Shown here: positions 5,456 through 11,511 of the stretch, piece by piece | Layout: each line of letters starts with the position of its first letter | How positions within the stretch are numbered: position 1 is the first letter of the stretch | DNA from: a virus | DNA: 26,153 bases | Virus record (IMG/VR): IMGVR_UViG_3300042507_001693 | Span: 1-26,153 of that record | Direction: 5' to 3' (one strand) | The notes under the pieces: model-generated | What the model saw: the letters and a program-made list of their open reading frames with translations, nothing else | The model's database searches: none | Told to the model about the DNA's origin: nothing | Program-made: the position numbers and the translations under genes

Positions 5456-6033
5456 GATAAAAACTCATTCAGATTATTTTTGATTCCGAAGTCACGCAAT
5501 TGACCGGATTTAGAAGAAGGTATTCCCGTATTCCTTGTTGTATTTTCAGCAAGATTCAAAAGAGGAGGTTTACTCCAACGTCTTTGATATAGGTATATAA
5601 ACTCCTGCTCAACAACACTCAGATATCCTCTAACATTTTGTGATAGAATGGAATTGCCAGGAACACAAACATTCATAAAAATTGTTTTGTGTGGATTTAT
5701 TTTAGGCAAATAATAGTCATGAAAGCCTCTATACTTTTCATCAAAAGTATCATTTATCTTTGTCAAGTTGCGCCAGTGATATTTCTGGCGATATGCGAAT
5801 CCTGTGAAATATTCTTTTTTGTTACTGTCATATGTGTACTCAAAAGATGTTCCACCAGACATGCCAATGTAGAAAGTATCTTCAAGTTCGTATGGCAAAA
5901 CTTTATCACTTGGCTTTTCATCAAGAAAAGCAAATGCATATACTGCCGCAGTAATATGATTTTTCATCTCACGAATTTCAGTTTGAGTAAACCAACCCAA
6001 TGATCTACCACCATCATCATACAAATAACTCAT
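5452..6033 (-). CDS. GIY-YIG superfamily nuclease-like protein
   Basis: 193 residues. The GIY-YIG elements can be laid out as VYAF (31-34), FYIGMSG (54-60), R82 in YRQKYHWRNL, a glutamate at 142 or 144 in VVEQEFIYLYQRRW, and N160 in PPLLNLAE. The spacing is stretched by inserts (about 35-52 and 90-135), so this is a divergent branch rather than a simple homing nuclease of the I-TevI type. It is on the operon's strand with ATGA overlaps on both sides, unlike the inserted endonuclease at 7346. It could be an active nuclease, or a former homing gene now kept as an operon member. Confidence 0.65.
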   Translation of the reverse strand: MSYLYDDGGRSLGWFTQTEIREMKNHITAAVYAFAFLDEKPSDKVLPYELEDTFYIGMSGGTSFEYTYDSNKKEYFTGFAYRQKYHWRNLTKINDTFDEKYRGFHDYYLPKINPHKTIFMNVCVPGNSILSQNVRGYLSVVEQEFIYLYQRRWSKPPLLNLAENTTRNTGIPSSKSGQLRDFGIKNNLNEFLS

Positions 6034-6317
6034 GCTAACATCCTAATCAAACCGATAGTGTCTATGGTAGTAAGCAAGAGGTAGTTAGCCAACATGCCAA
6101 AAGATTTGCGAGTAAAAGCAGCCCAAGCATAGAGACCGCAGCCGATGATCCAAATAGGATAAAGAGCAAGTAGGGGCGGATTCGGGACTGTAAGAGCCAT
6201 GGTAATGCTACAGCCAATTGAAATAGCCCAAGCAAGCAACTCAACGCCAAAACGAAAAGGATGAGAGTCAATGTCATTTTTGATCCACTCAATGGTTGGT
6301 TTAAAAAACGTAATCAT
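6030..6317 (-). CDS. Small integral membrane protein
   Basis: 95 residues with about three hydrophobic segments: roughly 24-43 (VELLAWAISIGCSITMALTV), 48-66 (LLALYPIWIIGCGLYAWAA) and 75-93 (LANYLLLTTIDTIGLIRML). The N-terminal part (FKPTIEWIKNDIDSHPFRF) is soluble. The function is not recognised. It overlaps gp44 (ATGA) and the GIY-YIG-like gene (ATGA), so it should be made early with the clamp loader. Confidence 0.7.
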   Translation of the reverse strand: MITFFKPTIEWIKNDIDSHPFRFGVELLAWAISIGCSITMALTVPNPPLLALYPIWIIGCGLYAWAAFTRKSFGMLANYLLLTTIDTIGLIRMLA

Positions 6318-7255
6318 TTGAATTCCACACCAACCATCAACTCAGTCAAACATGCAACCGTGTTGATTTCTGCATCAGCAACGAATGCATGTTTATACTG
6401 ATAGTCTGCGAGAATAATCACAGCTTGAGGAATACTCTGTGGCTGCAACACATCATACATTCCATCGTAGAGTTTACGATACAGTGTAGCTGGATCAATA
6501 TCACTTGATGCAACCCACTTGCGCAAGGCACCAAAGTCTTTGTCTTTCAAAAACTTGATGACTTCACCCATGCTAACGTCACCAACCTGTGACAGAATGC
6601 CAACGTCAATAGTCTTGTCTACGTTGGATGAATATCTTTGTAGTTCATTCAGAACACGGCGAAAGTCTGGAAAGTGTTTCTTCACAACCTCAGCGATTAC
6701 TTTAGGATCAAACTTGACATTTTCCTCAGCAAGAATACCGGAAACACGCTTGAAGAATTGACCAGCCATTCCAGTTTTCTCAGGTGATTTCAGTGTGAAA
6801 TCCACAACAGCACATCGGCTGTGCAGTGGATCAATGATCTTGTTTTTGAAGTTGCATGTGAAGATGAAAGAACAATTTGATGCAAACTCTTCAATCACAT
6901 TCCTGAATGCGGCTTGTGCGTTAGGTGAAAGATAATCAGCCTCATCAACGATGATGACCTTTCGTCCACCAGTGAATGACATGGTAGAAGCAAAGTCTTT
7001 GATCTTGCTTCGTACCATATCAACACCAGTTTCATCTGAGCCATTGATGACCAAATAGTCTGCATCAACTTCATTACACATCGCTTTAGCAACAGTAGTC
7101 TTACCAACACCTGCGCCACCATGTAGCAACAGGTTTGGAATTTCGTTCTTGTTGACGTACTCCTGAAAAGGAGCTTTCAGTCGGTCAGGAAGAATACACT
7201 CCGCGATTGTTTTTGGGCGATACCGTTCCACCCACAAAAGATGATCTAAACTCAT
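6314..7255 (-). CDS. gp44: Sliding clamp loader ATPase subunit gp44
   Basis: 313 residues (T4 gp44 is 319). An AAA+ ATPase of the RFC/DnaX type; it forms the gp44/gp62 clamp loader. Seen: the WVERYRPKT N-terminal motif, Walker A GGAGVGKT (46-53), Walker B VDEAD (103-107) and the SRC arginine-finger motif (146-148), followed by the collar domain. The spacing before its ATG is weak in Shine-Dalgarno sequence (GAAAGTG). The 90 bases upstream hold the plus-strand late promoter of the inserted endonuclease. Confidence 0.96.
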   Translation of the reverse strand: MSLDHLLWVERYRPKTIAECILPDRLKAPFQEYVNKNEIPNLLLHGGAGVGKTTVAKAMCNEVDADYLVINGSDETGVDMVRSKIKDFASTMSFTGGRKVIIVDEADYLSPNAQAAFRNVIEEFASNCSFIFTCNFKNKIIDPLHSRCAVVDFTLKSPEKTGMAGQFFKRVSGILAEENVKFDPKVIAEVVKKHFPDFRRVLNELQRYSSNVDKTIDVGILSQVGDVSMGEVIKFLKDKDFGALRKWVASSDIDPATLYRKLYDGMYDVLQPQSIPQAVIILADYQYKHAFVADAEINTVACLTELMVGVEFK

Positions 7256-7279
7256 ATTTCACTTTCAAATAACAAAATA

Positions 7280-7287
7280 TATAAATA
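7280..7287 (+). promoter_or_regulatory. Late promoter (TATAAATA) for the homing endonuclease
   Basis: An exact T4-type late box on the plus strand, 58 bases before the endonuclease ATG. It is the only recognisable promoter for the one plus-strand gene. Transcription would start near 7294, inside the left arm of the adjacent hairpin. Confidence 0.7.
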
Positions 7288-7321
7288 GGTATAGGTCGCC
7301 GAGCGGGAACTCGCACCTATT
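7284..7321. other. Hairpin in the gp44/endonuclease intergenic region
   Basis: AATAGGT (7284-7290), or alternatively ATAGGT (7291-7296), can pair with ACCTATT (7315-7321). An inner CGAG/CTCG stem closes a loop of six bases. It works on either strand. On the minus strand it would lie in the gp44 leader, on the plus strand at the 5' end of the endonuclease leader. No U-tract follows on either side, so it is not a standard terminator. Confidence 0.55.
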
Positions 7322-7345
7322 CTAACATGAAAGGACCATGCCAGC

Positions 7346-7906
7346 ATGATTATTTATCAAATCACCAACAAACTTACCGATGATTTTTATATTGGTAAGA
7401 CTAAGAATCATCAAGAACGATTCTATAGGCACAAGTATAACGCAACCCACAACAAAAGTCAAACATACATACACCGCGCCATGAGAAAATATGGAGTAGA
7501 AAACTTCACATTTTCCATTTTGGAAGAAGTTGAGTCTCCGGAAGTTTTGAATCAACGAGAAATGTATTGGATAGATCAACTCAAACCAAAATACAATATG
7601 ACTAGTGGTGGTGATGGCGGAGACACATCAAATTCACCAAACTACAGAGCAGCTATAAAAAGAATTCACTCAAATAAGAATCCGAAAGATTACGCGACAT
7701 ATGGAATGCTGGGTAAAAAGCAATCTTGCAATTTTTTTGAGGCGATTACAAAAGCAAACTCATGTCCAGTCTCTTGTGATGGCGTTGTTTATGATTCGGT
7801 GGGAAAAGCCCAATCTTCTTTTCCTGGAATCAGTATCAGAAAACGATTGGATAGTGAAAAGTATCCAACGTTTTTCAGACTTAGACCTAAAACCAGAAGA
7901 AAATGA
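7346..7906 (+). CDS. Free-standing GIY-YIG homing endonuclease
   Basis: 186 residues, the only plus-strand gene. GIY-YIG catalytic domain at residues 1-95: IYQI (3-6), FYIGKT (14-19), R25, an R-x-x-Y-x-H segment, E72 in REMYWIDQLKPKYN and N84. The C-terminal 45 residues (VSCDGVVYDSVGKAQSSF, then IRKRLDS) resemble the NUMOD1-type DNA-binding repeat found behind such nucleases. The ATG at 7346 follows AAAGGA at 10 bases. It sits between gp45 and gp44, its stop 6 bases from the converging gp45 stop. It presumably spreads by cutting phages that lack the insert. Confidence 0.92.
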   Translation: MIIYQITNKLTDDFYIGKTKNHQERFYRHKYNATHNKSQTYIHRAMRKYGVENFTFSILEEVESPEVLNQREMYWIDQLKPKYNMTSGGDGGDTSNSPNYRAAIKRIHSNKNPKDYATYGMLGKKQSCNFFEAITKANSCPVSCDGVVYDSVGKAQSSFPGISIRKRLDSEKYPTFFRLRPKTRRK

Positions 7907-7912
7907 TATCAA

Positions 7913-8596
7913 TCAGGCTTCGCTGTTTGAACCAATCTCAGTTGCGATCCAATACTGAATCTGCTTTGCGGTATTCTTGAAACTTGCGATACCCTTGAAT
8001 GAAATTGACACTTCATATGCGCCAGGAATCATCTTCAAGTTTTCTGTTTTAAATAGCATAGAATATCGCTTGCCATTTCCAACACCAACCTCAAGTTCAT
8101 TCGTATGTGACGATGTATTTTTGTTGTCTAGTGCATGAAGGAAGATTTTTGATCCATCAGATTTGAGAGCAACGTGTGGCGTAGCAAGACGACCAGATGC
8201 TTTTACAATGTGTTCCAAATCTTCCTGTGACAACTGAAATGTCACATCAGGTGTTGGCATGTTCACACTCTTTTCCGGTGCGTTTTTGATGTTGCTCGCA
8301 TCACAAATGCGGTAAACTGTTTTGCTTCGTCCTGATGCCGCAGAGACAACAACGGAATTCGTAGATTCTTCAAACACAAGTGTTGAATTCTCACCTTCAA
8401 GATCAAGTGCTGACAGAAAACGATTCAAGTCAAAGATACCAAAATCATTTGGAATAACCTCACTGATGGTAGTCTCAGCGAGAATTTGTTTCTGTGCGTC
8501 ACATGTACGCAAAACATTACCTTGACGGAACACAATTCCATCATTGATGTTGGCGAAATTCTTCAAAATGCTTAGTGTGTCTTTAGATAGCTTCAT
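7913..8596 (-). CDS. gp45: Sliding clamp gp45
   Basis: 227 residues, like T4 gp45 (228). It is the trimeric processivity clamp for the polymerase and, in T4, the activator of late transcription through gp55 and gp33. The start MKLSKDTLSILKNFANINDGI and the later FGIFDLNRFLSAL are the family signature. The ATG at 8596 is chosen because GGAG lies 8 bases upstream and the family sequence begins there. A strong sigma70-type promoter lies just ahead, so it can be expressed early and independently of the upstream gene. Confidence 0.95.
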   Translation of the reverse strand: MKLSKDTLSILKNFANINDGIVFRQGNVLRTCDAQKQILAETTISEVIPNDFGIFDLNRFLSALDLEGENSTLVFEESTNSVVVSAASGRSKTVYRICDASNIKNAPEKSVNMPTPDVTFQLSQEDLEHIVKASGRLATPHVALKSDGSKIFLHALDNKNTSSHTNELEVGVGNGKRYSMLFKTENLKMIPGAYEVSISFKGIASFKNTAKQIQYWIATEIGSNSEA

Positions 8597-8618
8597 AATA
8601 TACTCCAATAAAAAATCA

Positions 8619-8647
8619 ATTGTACAACATTCATTCTGCTTTGTCAA
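8619..8647 (-). promoter_or_regulatory. Sigma70-type promoter for gp45
   Basis: Minus strand: TTGACA (8642-8647), a 17-bp spacer, then TACAAT (8619-8624). This is 11 of 12 consensus bases with ideal spacing. It overlaps the end of the dATP/dGTP diphosphohydrolase-like gene and lies about 23 bases before the gp45 ATG. Confidence 0.85.
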
Positions 8648-8981
8648 CAGAATATTTCACATCATGTTCGTATAGGAAATACAAACAACATGCGGCGTGA
8701 GCGAGGTGATGAATACCAGATTCAGAATCTAGTTTTTCACCTTGTTTCCATGCCCATAGATGCCTTTGTAAGGCGGCAAAGTATCTGCGTTTGGAATCAG
8801 GCACTTTTTGCCAGTTGTCTGGCTCATACTTCTGTGCACCAAACGTCAGAACCTTTACCATTTCTTCCAGTGCTAGTGGCGGCACCAAATCATAGCGCAA
8901 CTTGTCACTGTCAAATTTGCGACCGGGTGTGGTATCAGTCGCACTCACATGTACAGTTTCATCATCAGTGAAATGTCGCAT
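8631..8981 (-). CDS. dATP/dGTP diphosphohydrolase-like protein (MazZ/DUF5664 type)
   Basis: 116 residues. The conserved opening GRKFDSDKLRYDLVPPLAL, then FGAQKYEPDNWQK and LQRHLWAWKQGE, is typical of the phage family described as the dATP/dGTP diphosphohydrolase N-terminal domain. IHHLAHAACCLYFLYEH is a metal-binding-type helix. The family is related to all-alpha NTP pyrophosphatases and would turn a purine dNTP into dNMP. Substrate preference cannot be read. Its ATG overlaps the glycosyltransferase stop by one base (TAATG). Confidence 0.8.
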   Translation of the reverse strand: MRHFTDDETVHVSATDTTPGRKFDSDKLRYDLVPPLALEEMVKVLTFGAQKYEPDNWQKVPDSKRRYFAALQRHLWAWKQGEKLDSESGIHHLAHAACCLYFLYEHDVKYSVDKAE

Positions 8982-9796
8982 TACAACTTTCCAGTCAACT
9001 CTGCAATCTTAGGCATGTTACCAGTGAAAGCGTATGTGCCAATATGTTGAGTCTTCATCCATGGGCACAGATAGATTTTACCACCAGTTTTTCTCCACAG
9101 TTGGCAGAACATATAGTCCTCAGACAAATAACGATCAGAGCCACCGCCAGTTGCACTGTCTTTGGTATCAATGATTGTGTCAAAGTATGCGTGGATATAA
9201 CGTGTGCCATCAAAGTTGGCTTGACCAACGTGATCGGGTTTGTATCGCAACTGAGGATAGGCTTCGGCCAGCACAGGGAAAACTTCACGTTTCACCATCA
9301 TAAATCCTGTACCAATCTCAAGAACTTCCAATGGCTCAGTCACTGTGAATTGTTGTGTGCCTTTTACTACGTTGAAAACGTAATCGCCCACCAAGTTTTC
9401 CAATTCGCTTGCGGGCATATCAGGATGTTTCCTTGCAGCCTCAGCAATATTATTCCAATTGATTGACTTCTTTGGATATGGTCCGCCAATAACATCTTTA
9501 TCCAAAGCAAGTAGTGCCACAACGTCTTGAGGACTAAAATGTACGTCAGAGTCTATGAATAGCATATGCGTACAATCGGAACGCAAAAATTCATCGACCA
9601 GATAATTTCTTGCGCGGGTAATTAATGATTCGTTGAATAGGAAAGAAAAACGAATTTCAACTCCATACTTCATCATCATCGTCTGTAAATCCAGGCAAGA
9701 TTTCATATACATGCCGTGATTCATACCACCATACATTGGCGTTGCAATGAACAGTTTGTTCTTTTTCAAATCTTCAATTTTGACTTTGATTTCCAT
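8981..9796 (-). CDS. GT-A-type glycosyltransferase
   Basis: 271 residues. The Rossmann-like N-terminus KLFIATPMYGG is followed by SLITRARNYLVDEFL and the metal-binding D-x-D in MLFIDSDVHF (D82-S-D84). GGPYPKK, EIGTGFMMVKR and LSEDYMFCQLWRKTGG are the usual acceptor-side and catalytic-region segments of family-2-like enzymes. The protein is soluble and has no signal sequence. The acceptor could be DNA, a virion protein or host glycan. It is separated from the upstream HTH gene by a clear terminator, and I see no strong promoter of its own. Confidence 0.8.
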   Translation of the reverse strand: MEIKVKIEDLKKNKLFIATPMYGGMNHGMYMKSCLDLQTMMMKYGVEIRFSFLFNESLITRARNYLVDEFLRSDCTHMLFIDSDVHFSPQDVVALLALDKDVIGGPYPKKSINWNNIAEAARKHPDMPASELENLVGDYVFNVVKGTQQFTVTEPLEVLEIGTGFMMVKREVFPVLAEAYPQLRYKPDHVGQANFDGTRYIHAYFDTIIDTKDSATGGGSDRYLSEDYMFCQLWRKTGGKIYLCPWMKTQHIGTYAFTGNMPKIAELTGKL

Positions 9797-9805
9797 AATG
9801 TTTCC

Positions 9806-9843
9806 ATAAATAAAGGGAGTGATACAGTATATATCACTCCCTT
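9806..9843 (-). terminator. Intrinsic terminator after the HTH gene
   Basis: A 12-bp perfect stem (arms AAGGGAGTGATA and TATCACTCCCTT) around a 7-base loop. On the minus strand it is followed by TTTATTTATGG. It begins about 20 bases after the HTH gene's stop. No T-tract follows on the plus strand. Confidence 0.85.
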
Positions 9844-9863
9844 GATCAGATTTTATTGATCAA

Positions 9864-10127
9864 TCAGGCAAAAGTGGCAACACGCTTTGTTTTAGACTGA
9901 GTAGCCAACATGCGCTTAGTTGGTGTACCCAGGCGATAGAAACTAATCTTGCGACCATCTTCCAAAGTCTTGGTGTTGGTATAGATAGCATGACCTTCTT
10001 TGCGCAACTCGCCGATCCGTGCGGCGACATTGGAAATGCCAAATCGTACACGGGCTTGTGCGGTAGTAAAGGTATTGTATCCCTCAGTTTTGCTCAGAGC
10101 AAGCAACATTTTCTGTTTTACGTTCAT
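9864..10127 (-). CDS. Winged-helix/HTH DNA-binding protein
   Basis: 87 residues. The core is a helix-turn-helix of the type annotated HTH_39 in phages: TTAQARVRFGISNVAARIGELRKEGHAIYTN, followed by a wing (RKISFYRLGTP). The C-terminus is basic (KRMLATQSKTKRV). It is likely a phage transcriptional regulator. It is a single-gene unit, with a sigma70-type promoter in front and a terminator behind. An inverted repeat overlapping its promoter could be its own operator, but that is inference. Confidence 0.82.
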   Translation of the reverse strand: MNVKQKMLLALSKTEGYNTFTTAQARVRFGISNVAARIGELRKEGHAIYTNTKTLEDGRKISFYRLGTPTKRMLATQSKTKRVATFA

Positions 10128-10186
10128 AAGAACTCCATAATAAAATCACACTTGTTTTGTGAGAGGTGATTGAAATCTCATTACAC

Positions 10187-10215
10187 ATGATAGCATAACG
10201 CCCAGAGTAAATCAA
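10187..10215 (-). promoter_or_regulatory. Sigma70-type promoter for the HTH gene
   Basis: Minus strand: TTGATT (10210-10215), a 17-bp spacer, then TATCAT (10187-10192). Four of six and five of six consensus bases match. The -35 box lies in the loop of the inverted repeat at 10199-10226. The leader to the ATG would be about 55 bases. Confidence 0.6.
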
Positions 10216-10226
10216 TACTCTGGGCG
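10199..10226 (-). other. Terminator-like inverted repeat after the CobS-like gene
   Basis: Perfect 10-bp arms CGCCCAGAGT and ACTCTGGGCG around an 8-base loop, 16 bases after the CobS-like stop. The following tract (TTATGCTATC) is poor in U, so it may terminate weakly, protect the 3' end, or act as an operator. It overlaps the HTH promoter. Confidence 0.75.
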
Positions 10227-10241
10227 GTAAACATGTGTCAA

Positions 10242-11432
10242 TTAGAAAGGAATTTCTTCATCAACTGGAACGCGCTTCATTGTGGGAACAGCCTGTTCGT
10301 CAGCAGGAATTTTGGCTTTTGTAGCCTCAACGTCCAGTTTAGTGTACAAGTCAAGGAAGGATGTCTTGGTATCGATATCAAAACGATTCAGACACAAGCC
10401 AACAGCCTTCAGGCGGTCACCATGCACACCATAAGTTTTGCAGATGTGTACCAAACGGCGAGTGGAGATAATCTCGTCCACACCACCTTCTGCAAAGGTC
10501 TTCCGTGTGATATCAGCCCAAGTCACCAACAGATCGGCAAATTCATCATCTTGACGACCGAATGCAGCCATTTCCTTACGCACAATTTTCTTTTCAACTG
10601 CGGTTGGTGGATATTCTTGTTCATAGGTATTCAAGAAACGCTCAAGGAAGGCTTCGTTCAAAACGTTGGTGAACATATAACGACCATCATCGGAGCCTTT
10701 ACCTTTTGTGTTAGCCGTAGCAACAACGGTAAAGCCCTCAGCGGGTGCAACCAATTCATTCTTCTTTTTCAGCAAGAATGGTTTGCCTTCCAGAACACGT
10801 TGGAGACATGCCAAATTCTGTGCACCATAATCGATTTCGTCAATACACAATACAGCGCCTTGGCGGGCTGCTACGGTAACAGGACCATCACGCCATTCCA
10901 TCTGACCATTAATCAGTACATAGTTACCAAGCAAGTCGCCTTCATCGGTGTCAGGTGTCATTGACACACAGATAAATTTGCGACCAAGTTTGGCACAAGC
11001 CTGTTCGACGGACATGGTCTTACCGTTACCAGATTGACCAGTGATAAAGATGGGAAAGAATTGGTTGCTTTTGAAGATGGAAACCAAGTCATCAAAATTA
11101 CCAAACGGAACATAATTCTTGTACTTTTGTGGAACAAGATTCTCAGTTTCCAACTGAGTTACAAGATTGGAGATTCGTGGTGCATCAACCACTTCTTTTT
11201 TAGTGTCTGGCTTTTTAGTAGTCATGGGAACAACATTTTGAACCAATGCAGTAGGCATTTTATACATGCCGCGTCCTGCGCGATTGGCTAGGTCTTTGAG
11301 GAACCATTGAGGTTCCTTGATATCATTTTCTGCACACAGGCTTTTGACTTCCTGCAATGTCATAAACTCTTTACCAGTTGCGCTGGCAATGGCAATAAAC
11401 TTCTCACGCTTGTCCATCTGAATGGTACGCAT
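10242..11432 (-). CDS. cobS: CobS/MoxR-like AAA+ ATPase
   Basis: 396 residues. Walker A is GQSGNGKT (132-139) and Walker B is LCIDEID (195-201). VVATANTKGKGSDDGRY and LNEAFLERF are typical of CobS-type MoxR ATPases. CobS homologs are frequent in T4-like cyanophages, where they are annotated as cobaltochelatase. Here the next upstream gene is a VWA protein with CobT-like layout, so the pair may be a MoxR-VWA remodelling machine. The N-terminal 60 residues are an extra region before the AAA+ core. The ATG at 11432 is chosen for GGAG 6 bases upstream. It has its own sigma70-type promoter. Confidence 0.88.
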   Translation of the reverse strand: MRTIQMDKREKFIAIASATGKEFMTLQEVKSLCAENDIKEPQWFLKDLANRAGRGMYKMPTALVQNVVPMTTKKPDTKKEVVDAPRISNLVTQLETENLVPQKYKNYVPFGNFDDLVSIFKSNQFFPIFITGQSGNGKTMSVEQACAKLGRKFICVSMTPDTDEGDLLGNYVLINGQMEWRDGPVTVAARQGAVLCIDEIDYGAQNLACLQRVLEGKPFLLKKKNELVAPAEGFTVVATANTKGKGSDDGRYMFTNVLNEAFLERFLNTYEQEYPPTAVEKKIVRKEMAAFGRQDDEFADLLVTWADITRKTFAEGGVDEIISTRRLVHICKTYGVHGDRLKAVGLCLNRFDIDTKTSFLDLYTKLDVEATKAKIPADEQAVPTMKRVPVDEEIPF

Positions 11433-11465
11433 AATAAACTCCAAATCAATCAAATCAATAAACTA

Positions 11466-11494
11466 ATTATACAAGGAACATACCACAAAGTCAA
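11466..11494 (-). promoter_or_regulatory. Sigma70-type promoter for the CobS-like gene
   Basis: Minus strand: TTGACT (11489-11494), a 17-bp spacer, then a perfect TATAAT (11466-11471). This is 11 of 12 consensus bases. The -35 box lies in the loop of the inverted repeat at 11477-11504, whose right arm fills the spacer. Confidence 0.85.
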
Positions 11495-11504
11495 GTGGTA
11501 TGTT
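11477..11504 (-). other. Inverted repeat after the CobT-like gene
   Basis: Perfect 10-bp arms AACATACCAC and GTGGTATGTT with an 8-base loop, beginning 8 bases after the CobT-like stop. The following sequence (CCTTGTATAATTA) is not a U-tract, because it is the promoter of the next gene. Confidence 0.8.
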
Positions 11505-11511
11505 GTAAAAA

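Noticed and set aside
7284-7321. tRNA or tRNA-like gene in the GC-rich intergenic patch
   Set aside because: There is no T-loop or acceptor pattern and it is too short; a simple hairpin explains the symmetry.
9804-9811. CATAAATA on the plus strand as a late promoter
   Set aside because: It has one mismatch at the first position, no plus-strand gene follows, and the segment is the T-tract side of a minus-strand terminator.
10146-10162. Short inverted repeat TCACA/TGTGA in the HTH gene leader as a terminator or thermometer
   Set aside because: It has only five pairs, does not include the GGAG site, and could equally pair in other ways.
10233-10964. Long plus-strand open frame (243 codons) opposite the CobS-like gene
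   Set aside because: It is the exact antisense of a clear AAA+ gene, has a Cys/Phe/His-rich composition with no domain pattern, and no promoter or ribosome binding site fits.
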